From NCBI RefSeq assembly GCF_013003965.1, contig NZ_CP053069.1, positions 2,325,419-2,389,418 on the forward strand: a stretch of DNA of 64,000 nucleotides, read 5' to 3'. The stretch's first letter is position 1, and every line of letters begins with the position of its first letter. The notes below the pieces were generated by a model, which was not told the origin of the DNA, searched no databases, and saw only the letters and a program-made list of their open reading frames with translations. This document shows, one piece after another, positions 28,601 to 43,600 of this stretch. The translations under genes and the position numbers were made by a program. The DNA is from Usitatibacter rugosus (GTDB lineage: Bacteria; Pseudomonadota; Gammaproteobacteria; Burkholderiales; Usitatibacteraceae).

Positions 28601-31600
28601 CTCGCGCACTCACCCAGCTTGGCGGCGCCCTGGAAGATCTCGATCTTGGTGACGTTGCCGTCCGTGTCCGTGCCCGTCGCCGTAACCGCGATCGCCGCCG
28701 GAGCGGTGAACGTGGCGCCCGCCGCGGGACTCGTGATCGCGGCGGTCGGCGCGGCATTCACGAAAACGGTGGCGGTGACCGAATCGGCCGTCACGCCGCG
28801 ATCGTCGGTGACGCGCGCGAAGACCGTGTAGGTGCCGGCCGCCAGGGCGCTCCAGGTCACCGCGTACGGCGCCGTGGCCGATTCGCCGATCTTCGTGAGC
28901 CCGGTGAAGTACTCGACCTTCTGGATCGAGCCGCCGGCATTCGGCGACGAAGCTGAGGCCGACAGCGCGAAGCTGCCCGGCGCCTGCGCGACGGCGCCAT
29001 CCAGCGGCGACGTGAGCGAAACCGAGGGCGGTGCCGAAGCCTGGCCCACCACGATCGTGACGACGCTGCTGGTGCCGCGCGCGCCATGGTTGTCGAATGC
29101 GACGGCCGTCAACCCGTGCGAGCCCACCGGCACGTCGTTCCAGCTCACCGTGCAGCTCGCGGCCAGGCACTCGCCGAGCTTCAGCGTGCCCGCGTAGATC
29201 TCCAGGCGCGCGATCGTGCCGTCGCTGTCTTGTGCCTGCGCCGTGATCGAGACCGTCGCGGGCGTCGAGAACTGGGCGCCGTTCACCGGAGCGGTGATCG
29301 CGACCGTGGGCAGCGCGTCGACGATGACCGACACGGCGGTCGAGGTCGAGGTCACGCCGCGGTTGTCGGTCGCAATCGCCGTGATCGCGTACGTTCCCGC
29401 CGGGATGTTGGTCCAGTCGTAGGTGTACGGCGCCGCGAGCGACTCACCGAGCTTCGTCGTGCCGGCGAAGTATTCGACCTTCGCGATCGATCCTCCGGCG
29501 TTCGGGCTGGAAGCGCCGACCGAGATGCCGATCCGGCCCGGTGCCCCGAAGACGGCGTTGTTGGCCGGCGCGATCACGGCCACCGTCGGCGGCTGCAAGG
29601 TCACCGCGACGACGCTGAACGCGGTGCTCGCCGCCGCGATGACGCGGCCGTCGAGGCGCAGCTCCAGGCGCGCGGTGTAGTCGCCCGCGGGCTGGCCCGC
29701 CAGCGGCCAGTCGACGTTCACGTCGGCGGTGGCGCCAAACGCGAGGCTGCGCTGCTGCTCGAAGCGGATGGATCCCACCGCGTCGTAGATGCGCAGCACG
29801 ATATCGCCCGTGATCCCGACGCCCGCGCCATTGGCGAACGCGACGCGCCCGAGCACCCGCACCGTCGCACCCGGCGAGTACTGCGCGCGATCGGTCGTGA
29901 GCGTGACGGCCGCGTCGACCGGCGCATCCACGGTGATCGGAGTATTGGCCTCTGCCACCACTACACCTGCGCCGCTGCGAAGCTTCGCCCTGACGCGGTA
30001 CGGCCCCGGCAGCGTGCTGCCTGTGTTCCAGGCGCGTTGCACCACGAGCGTCTGGCCGAAGTCGAGCGCCGACACCGCCTGCGACGTGAAGGTCGTCACC
30101 GGGAATCCGGCCGGGTCCTCGACCACGAGCTCGAGCACGCCGTTGAAAGTCGTGCCGCCATTCGTGATGCGCGCCTCGACCGCGACCGCCGCGTTCTGCG
30201 GATAGACGCGGGCGTCGGTCGTGACCTCCAGGCGCGGTACCCCGGCCTCGGCCACGACGATGTCCCGCGTGGCGACGTTGTTGTTCTCGGTGACCTCGTT
30301 CACCTCGTCGGTGTGGTCGACGGTCGCCACGAGGCGGTGGGCCCCTGCCCTTGCCGGCATCCAGTCCACGACATAGGACTGCAGCGCCCCGGAAGCGAGT
30401 TGCGGCAGGCGCGTGTTGACGAGCGTCACGATCGCGCCCGTGGGATCGACCAGTTGCAGCACGAACGGCGCCGCATTCGCTCCGCGCGGGCCCACGTTGC
30501 GCACCAGCGCGGTGATTCGGACGGATTCACCGACCGTCGGCACGCCCGGGATCGCCACGAGCTCGGCGCTGCTCACGGAGAGATCCGCACGATCCGCCGT
30601 GGAGTAGTTCACCAGCGCCGCGGCGGAGACTGCGCTCGACAGGCCGCCTTCATAGTTCGCCGTAGCGGTGAGGCGGTTGATGCCCGGCCGGAACAGGACG
30701 TCGGGAACCGCGAAGAAGCCCGCCAGCTCCATGCGGCCCGGAGTGCCGAAGATCTCGGTCGCGATGTATCCCGAGGGGAGCCAGCGGACGGAGTCGAGGA
30801 AGTCGGAGATCTCCGTGGTCGTCCCGCCATCGAGCGGAGCGATGAAGACGCTGAAGCCGCGCACGTAGGCATAGCGCACGCCATCCGGCGACGCGGTCGG
30901 CGACGATGCCGAGGTCGTACCGGTGGTGAGCTGCACGGGCGCCGTACCGCTCAGTGCCTGGCGGAAGACTTGCTCGATCCCTCCCACCCAGGCCGAGTAG
31001 AGCAGCGACGCATTGTCCATCGTCCACGACGGAACGCCCGGGTCCTGGACCGCCGGACCCTGCAAGGCCACCGTGCCGCTCTGGAGATTGGCGACCTCGA
31101 TCCGACCATCGCGGCGGTACGCCATCAACTGCTCGTTCGGCGAGAGTGCGAGCCCGGTCACGCTCGCCGCGCCCGGAAGATCCACGACCAGCGTCGGGAT
31201 GTTGGTCGCGAGCTCCATGCGCCACAAGGCGGGATGGCCGCCATTGTCGGCAATGACGTACGCGTAGCGGCCGTCGCCCGTGGCCTGGATCTCGTCGGCG
31301 GTGGGCACGAGCGAATCGAGGGCGTGGACTTCCGTGCCGTCGACGTCGATGTAGCCCGTCGTCTTCACGAAGTTGCCGCCGACGAAGCGATAGAAGACGA
31401 ACGCCGCGCGCTGGTTGCCCGCCCAGGCAAAGGCGGTGGCTTTCAATTCGTTGAACGTGCGGACGCGAGTTTCGCCACTCGGGGCCATCGCGTACAGGTC
31501 GGCGTCGGAGTCTCCACCGATCGACCAGTAGCCGTTGGGTGAGAAGCGCGCCAGGTTGCCGTTGCTGAAGCGGCGTTGGGGCTCGGTCGCGGCGACGGCG

Positions 31601-34600
31601 GTTCCTGCGGAGCTGCCGTCGCGAACCAGCGCGACCTGCGTTCCCGGCTCGGAGAAGCCCGTGACTGCGGACAGCGCGGAGGAGATCGTGCCGGTGCGCG
31701 CCGCGGATCCCGGATACATCAGTGTGGGCGCCAACGGCACGCCCGCGACACTCGGGACGCCGCTCGCCTCGGCCGAGGCCGGCCCGCGATCGCCGTTGTC
31801 GTTCACGGCTCGCACGCGGTAGTAGTAGCGGGTGCCGTTCGTAAGGCCCTCGTCGCGATACGGCGGGGCGATCGCGTCGGCCGAGGAGTCGTAGGGGCCA
31901 CCGCTTTGCAGGGCGCGCTCCACGACATAACCCACCGGCGCGCTGCCCGTCGCGGGCGGATTCCACGACACGTCGAGCGCGCGGCCCGACGGCACGGCCG
32001 TCACCACCACGTCGCGCGGAGCACCGGTCGGATTCACGGAGACCGTGAACACCACCTCGTTGGAGGGAACGCTTTCGTTGCCGGCCTGGTCCACGACGAC
32101 CACGCGGAAGCGGTACTCGCCGTTCGCGTAGCCCTCGAGCGGGAACGTGTTCGTCGTCGGCAGCGGCTCGACCTGGGCCGTAAAGTCGCCGTTCGTGTAG
32201 ACGTAGTACGCCGACACATCGGTCGACGCGCTCGCCGCCCAGCTCAGCGTGGCATTGCGCCCCGAGACCGCCGTCAGTTGCAGCACGACCGGCTGCGGCG
32301 GCGTGGTATCGCCGACGGTCGCCTGCACGGCCGGAGACGCGGCGCCCACCAGGCCGATCGCGCTGTACGCACGGATCGAGAACGACACGTTCCCGTTCTT
32401 CCCACTCACGATCTCCGGGCTCGCCGCCGACGTCTGCAGCCATTCGGTCGTGAGCTCCGAGAGCTGGACGCCATTCTCCGGACGCGGGCCGATCATGCGG
32501 ATCCGGAGGGCGTCCGTCAGGTATGGCTGGTCGAGCGCGATGATGGATTCCGTCACCGTGCCCGGCTGGCGCACGGCAAGCGGCACCCAGACTTCGCCAT
32601 CCCATCCCTCGAGGATGAACGTGGCCGGCGTGATCCCGGTGTCGTCTTCATACGGGCTCCAGAGGATGGTCGCGCTCTTCAGGAGCCGGGGCGCATCGAA
32701 CTGGAATTTGATGGTGGGCTTCGAATCTTCCCGAGCCGGACGCCATGCCGTGGTCGTGTCGCCATCGACCGCGCTCTGGGCGGACGAATCCGGTTCCTCC
32801 GTGCTGCCCTCGACGTACGTCGGCGTTGCCGGGAACGTCACCGGCTCGCCGTCGAACGCGAGGATGTAGCCGCCGAGGTTCGCTTCCGGATTCGCGTTCC
32901 AGGTCACGCGCGCGTCGAGACCCTGCGGAGTGACCGCGAGGCCCGTCGGCACCGACGGACGATCGCCCACGCGAACATGCGACGGCATATCGCGACTCGT
33001 ATTGCCCACGGCATCGGTCTGCACGAGGACAAAGCCGTTGTTGCCGAGCTCCAGCGCGATGTTCGCGAATGTGAAGCGGCCCTGCGCGTCCGTGCCCTGG
33101 ATGAGCTGTCGCGTTCCGCCGCCGGGCGAGGTCACCGTGAGCGTCACCGGGGAACCCGCCACGGCCGTGCCCGAGAGGTTCGTCGTGCGCGCGTCGGTCG
33201 GCGTGTAAGGCTGCTCGATCTCGATGCCGTAGACGCGCGCCGTCGCGGGTGCGCTCGGGTCGCTCAGGTTTCCGAACGTGTCGCTGGTGACCACGGTGTA
33301 GCGATACACGCCGTCGGCGAGGCCCCCGTCGACATAGGTGAGCGCGCTGATCGGATCGGGCGTGAGCGCCGTGCGCGAGCCATCCGGATCTTCCCGGTAG
33401 ACCGTGTACCCGCCGAGGCTGTCGGTGGTGACCGCGTTCCACGTGAGCGTCACGATGTCGCCGGCCACGCGCGCGACGACATTCGCCGGCGCCGGCGGAC
33501 GGTCGACGCGCGTGTGGTTGATGGTGATGAACTCCAGCTCCAGGTCGGATTGGAAGCGGCCCCCGAAGTCGTGGGCCACGGCGCTCACTTCGTACTCGCC
33601 GTACACCAGCCCGGAGAGATCCCAATCGCGCCCGTACGGGGGTGCCGTGAGCGTTCCGCCGATGGGAGTCCACGGCAGCACGCCCTTCTTCCGGAACTGG
33701 AGCTGGATGAACTGGACGTCGTTGTCGTCGGTCGCGGCCTGCACGAAGGCGCTGGCGTCGATGCGCGCACCTTCCAGCGGCTTCACGATGCGCGCCTTCG
33801 GAACGCGGGACTCCAGCACCACCGTACGTTCCTCGGACTCGGGGCTCTGGTTGCCCGCCGTGTCCACGGCCACCACCGTGTACTTGTACGTACCGTCCGG
33901 CATGTTGCGGTCCACGTACGTCGTGCCGTGGATGAGGTAGGCGCGGATGTCCGGCGCCACCGGCCCGCTCAGGTTCGCGAGCTGGCCATTGCGATACAGC
34001 AGGTAGCCGTCGATGTCGGGCTCGGTATTTGCGTTCCAGGTGAGCGTGATGTCCGCCCCGGCCACGGCCGCTTGCAGGTTGGTCGGCGCCGCGGGGGCGA
34101 GGTTGTCGATGCGCACCGTGACCAGGTCGCGTCCGATGGCCCCGAACGTGTCCTCGGCCTCGAGCCGGATCGTGTACTGCGCGTCCTGCGGCAAGGCAGA
34201 TGCATTCCACGTCGCAAGGACCTCGCCCTGTGCTCCGACCGTGGAGTGGCGAAGCAGCGTGTAGCTCGCCGGCGCCGCACCGACACCGACCGAAACACGG
34301 AACTCCTTGAACTCGCGCGGGCTGAAGGCCGAGCCGCGGATCTCGATCACGCCCGTGACCGTCGAGTCGCGGGTCGGGAAGGTGATCTGCGCGATCGGCG
34401 TGGACAGGCTCACGCGCGCAATCGCCGGCGCGGAACGCGCGCTCTCGTTGCCCGCGCGGTCGACCGCGGTCACGGTGTACGAGTGGTCGCCTTCGGCCAC
34501 GCCGACTTCCGTGAACGTGGTCGCCGTGATCGGTGCCGGTGTAAGCAGCGTAGTGCCGCGATAGGCGCGGTATCCCGCGAGGTCCGGATCCGTGACCGCG

Positions 34601-37600
34601 TTCCACGTGAGCACGACGTCCTGGCGGTTCTCGACACGCGCGGCGAGGTTGAGCGGTACCGGCGGCGGCACGGTATCCACCGTGACCTGCAGCAAGGTCT
34701 TCGTCTCGTTCTCGGCCTTGTCCGTCACCGTGAGGCGCAGCGTATGCACGCCATCGGGCGGAAGCGCCGCGAGCGTTGTCAGGACGCCGACGGAAACGGG
34801 CGATGTGCCGGTGGCAAGCTCGGTGAAGCGGCTGGCGGTCGCGCGCGGACCGGGCGCGATCTCGAGCTTGTACTGCTTGAGGTTGGTGTCGGTCGCGGAG
34901 CCGCGGATCTCGGTCCCGGCCTTCACGTAGCTGGCTTCGGCCGGTGCCGAGAAGCTCGCGACCGGCGGTGTCTTGTCGACGATGAAGGGCACCGTCGCGG
35001 TGGTGCTCCACCCTGCGCGGTCCTCGCCGATGAGCTGCAGCTGGTAGGCGCCGTCGGGCAGGTTCGTGATGTCGAGCTGGTGGATCGGCGCAGCCAGGAC
35101 CGATCCCGTCGCGAGCTCGGTCTGCGGTGCCGGCGGCGGGCCCTGCCCCAGGTTCAGGCGATAGCGCAGGAGGTTGCGCTCGTCGACCGTGCCGGTGACG
35201 CCGTACTTGTTGCCCTTCATGCCGAGCACGGCTTGTGCCGCGGGTGCCGTGATCGCGACCTGCGGAGCCACGTTGTCGATCACGAAGGGCAGCAGGATCC
35301 GCGTCGTGTTCTGCGCCCGATCGTGCGCGATGACCTCGAGCTCGTAGCGGCCTTCCGGATAGAGCGAGAGCTGGCCAAACGGATAGTTGGACCGGGTGTC
35401 GCCGCCCTCGTCGAGGATCACCGAGATGGGCGCATCGAGGCCGCGCAGGAGCACCGAGTAGTCGAGGAGGTTGGCGTCGGCGATGCTACCCACGACCGAC
35501 TCCGCTCCGCGGACGTAGCCCTCCGACGGCCGCACGATCGTGACCTGCGGCGGCGTGTTGTCGATCGTGATGGGCACGCGCAGGGTCTGGTTCGAGCCTC
35601 CGTCGTTCACCGTGAGCTCCGCCTCGAAGCGGCCATCGGGTTGGATGACGGCGCCGTCATTGCGGCCATCCCACGGATAGAAGCTGTCGCCCGCGCCCAC
35701 GGTGACGCCGTTCGCCAGCGTGCGGACCACCAGCGTTCCCTGAAGGATCCGCAGCGTGACCTGCGCGGTCCGGTTGAGGCTGAAGCGGATGGCGGCCAGG
35801 TCGGCCTTGCCGTCGCCATTGGGCGAGAACACCGCCGGCACGGCTTCGAGGTCGGCCACGAGAGTGCCGCTCGCCTGCACCGTCACGGAAACGCGCGTCT
35901 CCGCCGCATTGCCCGCGAGATCGCTCGCGCGGAGACGCAAGGTGTAGACGCCCGGGTCGAGGCCCAGCGTGGTCCACGAGCCGAGGCTGCCGTTGCCCGG
36001 GACGTTGTAGGCGCCGCTCGCGATCGCCGTCCACGTCTCGGGGCTGGCACCGGAGCCGAACTCCAGGACGAAAGCCTCGAGCGACGCGTCGCTCACGCTG
36101 CCCGTGACGCCCACGATGCCCGTCACGTTGGCGGAGACCAGCGGCGAGGCGATCGATACGACGGGCGGCGTCCGGTCCGTCTGCACGATGAGCGCCGCGT
36201 CGACGAGCAGGTTCGTGCAATCGTCCTCGTAGCTCGTGAGGATGACGTATTCGCCGTCGTCGACCAGGGTCGCGCCATCGTCTCGGCCATCCCAGGCGAC
36301 CGTGCCTTCGCCGATCACCGGCCTGCGGTCGGCCAGCGTGCGGATCGGGGAGCGGCCGGTGAGGACGCCCGTGATCCGGCCCGCGTCGAGGACGACATCG
36401 GCCTTGCGATAGACGAGCAGCGTGAGCTTCACCGATTCGTCCGCCGTGTAGCGAACGTGGGTGATGCCGAACGGCTCGGGGCGGCCGGGCGCGATCCGCG
36501 TGCGCGAGAGCGAGGCGGGCTGGACTTCCACGCGCCCGTCCACGAAGAACGCGACCTGCGAGCACGACTTGTAGCCGCCCCAGTTGCGGGCCACGAGCCG
36601 CGCCGAGACCGATCCGTGCGGGTTGTACCACCGGCCGACGGTGCCTTGCACATCCTTGGCGGCAAGGGCCGTCCAAGCGCCGCAATGCACGGGGTCGTCG
36701 GGCGGGAGGTAGGTGGCGCTGTTGCCCTGGATGCCGTTCCAGTCGATCTTGCCCACCGCGCGATTGGCGTTCGAGGCCGTGAAGCAACCGGGGTTCACGG
36801 CGCCGATGCCGTTCCACGCGGTGGGCGACGCACCGACGCCGTTCTCGATCACGTAGTCGACGCCCGACGGATCCGTCGTGGAGCCCTGGATGTCGAGGAA
36901 CGTCTTGAGCTTCCCGTTCTCGATCGCCTGGACCGCGCAGACCCGCTGCTCGGCGACCGGATACGTGATGCGGCTCTCGGGCACCGTGCGATCGACCACG
37001 ACGCGAACCCCTTCCACCTTGCGGTTGCCGTCGAGGTCCGTGAGGCGCGTGAAGAACTGCGAACCGTCCGCAGCCAGCTCGCCCTCGGGCAGCGCCGCCG
37101 TGGAGAACTCGAACGGGTACGGCGTCCTCAACTGCGGATTCACCTTGCTGAACAGGATGTCGTCGGTGCCATCCGTGCGCTTGCGCCCGAATTCGAGCAG
37201 CGTGAGGAGCGTGTCCGGGATGATCGGTCCCGGAACCAACATGTTTGCCACCAGGCGTCCGGGAGGAATCGCGCCGCAGGTCTGCGCCTCGACCGGCTCG
37301 AGGTAGGTCTGGACGAACTTGCAGTCCTCGTACTCGAACGGCGCGGACTTGAAGGTCTTCCCGTTGGGCGCGGTCCCCTCCAGCCTGAACTTGTACTTCA
37401 CGCAGGTCTGGAGCCGATCCTGGATCTCGTACGTGAAGCGGCCCAAACCGGCCGACGTGGGCGCGCCGGGCCGCGTGGCGATCTTGCGTTCCTGGCTGTA
37501 GAACGGATCCTTTTCGGCCTGGACGTAGAGGTCGACCCGCTGGAGAAGCTCGCCGACGCTCTCCTCGGCGCTGACGTAGCGGATGGCGGGCCGGATCAGG

Positions 37601-40600
37601 TCCTTCACAACCGCGCGGACGAGCAGCTTCGGAATGCTCTCGAAGAGGATCGCGTTGCTGGTCACCACGCCGCCCGCGGCGTTCGTCGAACGCAGCCGGA
37701 AGTAGTAGGCGCCGGACGTACCCAGCTCCTTGAGATCCCACGACGCGAGGAAAGCGCCATCCAGCGGCTGCTTGTGCGGCTCCGTGAACAGCGCCGTGTC
37801 GAACGGCGGCACGAGGACGTGGGCCGTCCAGGCGGCCGCATTCGGAGGCGGCAGCTTGCCCTCGTTATCGCGCTGGTAGGGACCCTGGTACTCGATCGCC
37901 CACTGCGCGGTGATGGCGCGCACGGTCTCGACGACTTCGAGGTCCATGCCCGCCACGAGATCCGAAACGCTGACCTTGTCCTCCTGCAGGAAGTGCCACT
38001 CGCCGTCGCCGTGGTAGGCCGTGACGAGGATCTTCTCGTCGACCGTGAGCGGTTCGATGGAGACGTTGCCCGCCAGATCCGTCACCACCAGGCGGTAGCG
38101 CTTGCGCGCCGCATCGTTGAACGTGACGATCACCGGCTCGTAGGGAGTGCGGATGTCGAGGCGATTGGTCTCGCGCACGGTGAGCCATTCGGTGGGTGCA
38201 TCCCCGTCCCCGGCCTGCAGCTCGATCCTGGCGAGGTGGGATTCCGCGATCGCCCAATCGATGCGCACGTGCGGTTGGATCCCCCCCTGCAGCGCGACCT
38301 GCAGGTCCTCATCGTTGTCGTGCGCGATCTGCGTGATCTTGATGTCCATGCGCGCCATCGTGGTGGCGTCGCCGGCCGGAACCGGGCGCTTCGTGTCCAC
38401 CGTCACCGGAAACTCGTAGTCGAGGACCGTGATGCGATACGTGCCGTCGGCGACGACGTTGCCGGCAGTGTCGCGCCCGTCCCATTCGACCGACGCGTCG
38501 ATGCCGCTCACGGGATGGTTGCGCGTGAACACCCGCACGCGTCCGCCTTGCGCGTCGAAGACGCTGAATTCGAGGTTCGTCGGCTCCAGCACGCGATAGG
38601 AGAGCGTCGTGCCGTCCTTGACCCCGTCGCCGTTCGGCGAGATGTACTCGTTGGAGCGCTGCAGGCTGCTGATGACCGTGCCCGCGCCCCAATTGACGCT
38701 GCGTATCGCCTCGCGCCGGTTGCCCGCGAGATCCTGGACCGTGAGGCGGACGAGGTAGCGGCCCTGGAGCGGCGGCACCCACGAAGCGAGGTCCCCGCCG
38801 CGCACGGGGGATGTCGAGACCGGCGCGATCAACTGCCACACGCCCGGCGCGTCGACGTTGGCGTATTCGAGGGTGTAGCGCGAGAAGTTCGCATCCCACG
38901 CGGTGCCCACCAACCGGACGGCCGTTGTATTGCGGACCACGAGCAGGTCGGCGGTCAGGTTCCTCAGCGAGCGGGCCAGCAGCCAGCTCCCCGAGGTCGG
39001 GTCGAGGCATTGGCCCGGGTTGTCCGTGAGCGCGTTGTCGCCGTTGAACAGGAAGGCCCGGCCGAAGTCCAGGGATTCCTCGTTCCGGAACTCGAACTGG
39101 CCCAGCAGGACCACTCGCGCCGCGTCGCGAAGCGGGCGCGTGCCGTAGGGCGCGGACGTGGACAGCGCGAAGGTGAGGTTGTGCGGCTCTCCAGGCTGCC
39201 CCTCGGGGAGCACGACTCCGTGGCTGACGAGAAGCTCTCCACGGCCTTCCAGGCGTGCCATCGACAGCCGGACCGGGATATTGGCCTCGCCATAGGAGGT
39301 CACGCCGCCGGGTACCCGCAGGACCACTTCCGGATCGCCCGCCAGCACCGGAATGCGCTGGATGATCGCGTCGACGTTGCAGTCCGTGTTGGGGTTGCAG
39401 AAGGTGTCGTCACCGGAAGCGACGAAGATCTGGCTCGAATCGTCGCCCCAGGTGATTGCGTGCACGTGCCGGACGAGCGGCAACGCGATCGTCCGCTGGA
39501 GCACGCCGGCCGCATCGAAGACGAGGAGCGAGGTTGTCTCCGGGGGCATCGTGACGAGCGCGCGCGAGTCGGGCGACCACGTGAACTCCGTCCACTGGGG
39601 CGCGGTGGTCTGGACCGCATGACGAGCACCCGTCGCGACCTCGACGATCGCGAACGCATCGACGCTACGCACCAGCAGTCGAGTGCGATCGGGCGAGTAC
39701 GAGATGAACGCGTCGCCGGTGGCCAGCAGTCGCGGCGGGCCGCCACCGACCGGCACCGTGATGATCGCCTGGCTCCCAAAGCGCGACGCGACGATCACCA
39801 CCTCGGTGCCCGCCAGGTTGAACGTGACGAGCGTGACGCCCGTCGCCCCCGGGAACACGGATTCGAACGTCACGTCGTGCGCACCGGATCCATCGGCGTT
39901 GGCGATCCAGAGTTGCGCCGACAGGCCGATGGCACGAGCCAGTGCGAGTCGCGTGCCATCGGGGCTCGGCCGGGCATCGGTCCAGAACACCGCCGAGTCG
40001 TTGGCGGCGACCTGGCGCAGGTCGCCTCCGCGCGCATCGGTGCGGTAGATGCCGGCCGGCAAGTCTCCGGTGGAGGAGCTGCTGCTGCCGAATCGCGAAT
40101 AGGCGTACGAGAGATCCGCCGTGAAGCGCGGCCACGACACCTCGTTGCTCACCTGGCAGTCGAGGCTCGAGATCGTCGCGTCCGGCGTACCCAATGCGTC
40201 CACGAGCGACGAGCGGTTCGTGTCGAGCACCACCGAGGCTTCGCCCACGACGACGCCCGCGGCGACGACCTGGATGCGATACGTGTCGTCGAACACCACG
40301 CTGCCCGTGTCGTTGCGGCCATCCCAGGACCAGCGGCCCGCCGAGGCATTCGCGAGCTCCGTGCCCGTGTAGTGGCGCACGACGGTGCCGGTCGACGACA
40401 TCACCTGGATCGACAGGGCTTGTGCCGTGCCGACACGGAACGTGAAGTCGACGGTGTCCTGCGCTCCGTCGCCGTTCGGGGAGAAGTAGCGCGGCTGTAC
40501 CGTGAAGTCGCCCGTCTGCACGCCGACGACCAGCTGCGCCTCGTTGTTCGTGCGCACGCGCTCGTTGATCGCCTGCAGCGGATCGACCTGCACGTAGAGG

Positions 40601-43600
40601 ACCCGGTCGCCCGACGCCGCGGGGAACGTCCAGTTGAACGTGGCCGTCGCGGTGGCCTGCCCTTCCAGGACCGCGATGACCTGGTCACCGCCAACCTGCG
40701 TGCCGCCCGCCGCCGGGTTCCCGTCGAACACGCGCACCAGCACGTTGTTCGCGGCCTGCACGCCGAGGTTCTGCACCTTTACGGCGAGCGAGGCCGCGGC
40801 GCCCGGTTGCGGCAACGCCGGGGTCAGCGTGAGGTTGCCGGTCGAGATGGCAAGGTCCGGCAGCGAGCGCACCGGCACCACGATGAACGCCTTGTTGTCG
40901 GCGCGAACGACATCGCCGGGGATCGCGTTCGCGGGATCGACGACGACGAAGAGGACTTTCTGGTTCGCGTCGGGCACGGCGCTCCACGTGACGGTGGCGA
41001 TGGCCCCCGTGCTCGGCGGCAGCGAAGCGACAACTTGCGTGTCGCCGATCTGCGTTCCGCCCGTGGCGGGATCGCCGTTGTAGAACGCGACCTGCACATT
41101 CGAAGCGGGCTGGTCGCCGAGGTTGCGGATGCGCGCCGTGAGGACGAGCGGCAGCCCCTCGAGCGCCGGGTTGGGCGTAGCGGTGATGTCCGGGAAGGAG
41201 ATCGAGAGGCTGGGCCCGGTGTCCGACGCGACCGTGAAGGCGTGCGTGGCGACGTTGTTGGCCTTGTTGTTTTCGACGACCTCGTTCCCCTCGCCCGCCT
41301 GCACGCGATACGTATGCGCGCCGTTCTGCGTGACGCGGAACGTGACGGACTGCGTGACCTGCTGCCCCGGAAGGAGGCGGATCGTGTTCGTGGCTGCTTC
41401 GGCCGTGCCCACCGGCTGGTCCACCGAATGCCGCACCGTGAAGTCCGGCGTCGCGACCGTGCCCTTGTTGCGGATGCGCACCGAGAAGTTGACGTCCTCG
41501 CCGTTGCGGGGCGCGGGTTTGTCGCGCGAGATGTCCGCGGCGGTCACCTCGATGTCGATGCCGGCTTCCGTCGAGATCGTCGCGGTCGCCTCGTTGTTGT
41601 CCTTCGCGTTCTCGGCGACGGCATTGTCCGGATCGATCTGCACGGTGTAGGACGTGGTGCCCGCAGCCACGAGCGTGACCGGGAACGTCACCGGCCGCGT
41701 GGAGCGCCCGGTGAACGACGCGACCGTCGTCTCGCCGACCTTCACGCGCTGGGCCCCGGTTCCTTCCCACAGGACGACCTTCACGTTCGCCGCGTCGCCG
41801 AAGCCCGCGTTGGTGAGCAGCGCGCTCACTTGCAGCGGCGCCGGAAGTTGCGCGGGGCGCGCCGGCGAGAAGGTGATATCCGAGGCGGCAACGAGCAGGT
41901 CCGCTCCGGTCGCCGGCGGATCGACGGCATACGGGAGGATCGCCGTGTTGTCCGCGACACTCAGCTCCTGGGACAACCGGTCCGGATCGACCACGGCGTA
42001 GAGCGATACGGTGCCGGCCTTGCCGAAGGTGTTCCACGTGATCGGCACCACGGCGCTCAAGCCCGGAGCCAACGCGGGGATGTCGCCATCGGGACCGATC
42101 GCGACGCCGCCCGCGGAAGGATCGCCCACGGAGACTCGCAGTTTGCCGGCCGGCGTGGCCCGGTTGCCGGTGTTGCGGACCGTGACGGTTACGACAACGC
42201 GCTGGCCGTCGCTCGCGCGTCCCGGCGTCGCGGTGAATCCGACGATCGCCCAGTTCAGCGCATCAGCGCGCGCGAGCACGTTCACCGCAAGCGCCGTCGA
42301 ATAGACGCTGCCGGCCCAGCTTCCGTCGACGCGCTGGCTGGAGGCCAGGTACGTCATGGCGTCGCCCAGGCGGATGCCGGCGCTTGCGTTGGTCGCCATC
42401 AGCGCCGCCACGACGTTGCCCGTGTCGTGGATGGAGCTCGGGCTGTCGCCGAAGCCGCCATCGGTGTTCTGGCGCGAGGCGAGGAAGGCGCGGCCGCGGT
42501 CGATCGCCTGGACCGCCGCCACGTCCACATCCGGTTGCAGCGCGACGAGGACATGCGCGGAGGTCGCCGAGCGGCTGGCGCCTCCCGAGACGTTACCCCA
42601 GCCCCCATCGGTGTTCTGGTTGGCGCGCAGGTAAGTGAATCCGTTTGCGGCAACCGCATCCAGCGGCTGAGCCCGGCGCATCAGGGCCTGGAGCGCCAGC
42701 GCCGTGTCGAGCGGGTTGCTGCCGTAGCCGGCGGCCGAGCCCCAACCGCCATCCGGGTTCTGGGCCGCGAGCAGCTCGGTGGGCGCGGCGATCGTGACGC
42801 GGGCCACTTGCGCCAGCGTGTTCGTCTTGCGCGCGAGGAAATCGACACTCGAAGTCGTGCGGGCCGAAAGCCACCCGGCGCCCAGCGCGATTCCGGCGAA
42901 GCCCGAATCGACATCGCTCAGCGTGCTCAGCGCGACGGCGCTGTCGCGCATGGCGGTCGGCGCGGTATCCGACCACGAGCCATCGGCCAGGGACTGCTTC
43001 TGGCGAAGCCACGTGATGCCCTGCTGCACGTTGACCGTTGGGGCCGGCAGGCTGACGGACGGGGGCAACGTGGCGGGCGTACCGGGCGCGAGCGTGAGTG
43101 CCGGTTCGACGAAGACGTTGAGGTTGCCCACGCCGCCGGTGAGCGCGCTGAATCGCGTGGCGAGGGCGCGGCGCATCTGGTCCATCGCCGCCAGCTCGGT
43201 GATCGTGGCCTGCTGCCCGGGCCGCACGGCGTAGATGAACGCAAGGCGGAAGTCCTTCTGGGCCAGGCCGGCTTCGGGGATGCGGGGACCTTCCACCGCG
43301 ATGATGTCCTCGACGGTGACGATGCGCTTCGTGCCCGTGACGGTCGCTCCGAGCAAGGGGAGCTGCGTCGGGTCGACGCCCGGCGCATCGATCACGAAGA
43401 ACGGCGGCACGTCCTCGCGCCGCTTCAATCCCATGAGATACAGGTCGAGCGCGCTGTACGCGTCGCGGACGGCCACCGACGTGAACGTGCCGTCGCCGTT
43501 ATCTCGCCAGCGCGACCCGTACATCACGGAGCCGTTGGTCTCGAGCAGGTACGACCAGTGGCTGGCGTCCCGTCCGAGCAGTCCCGTGCTGGTCGAGCCG

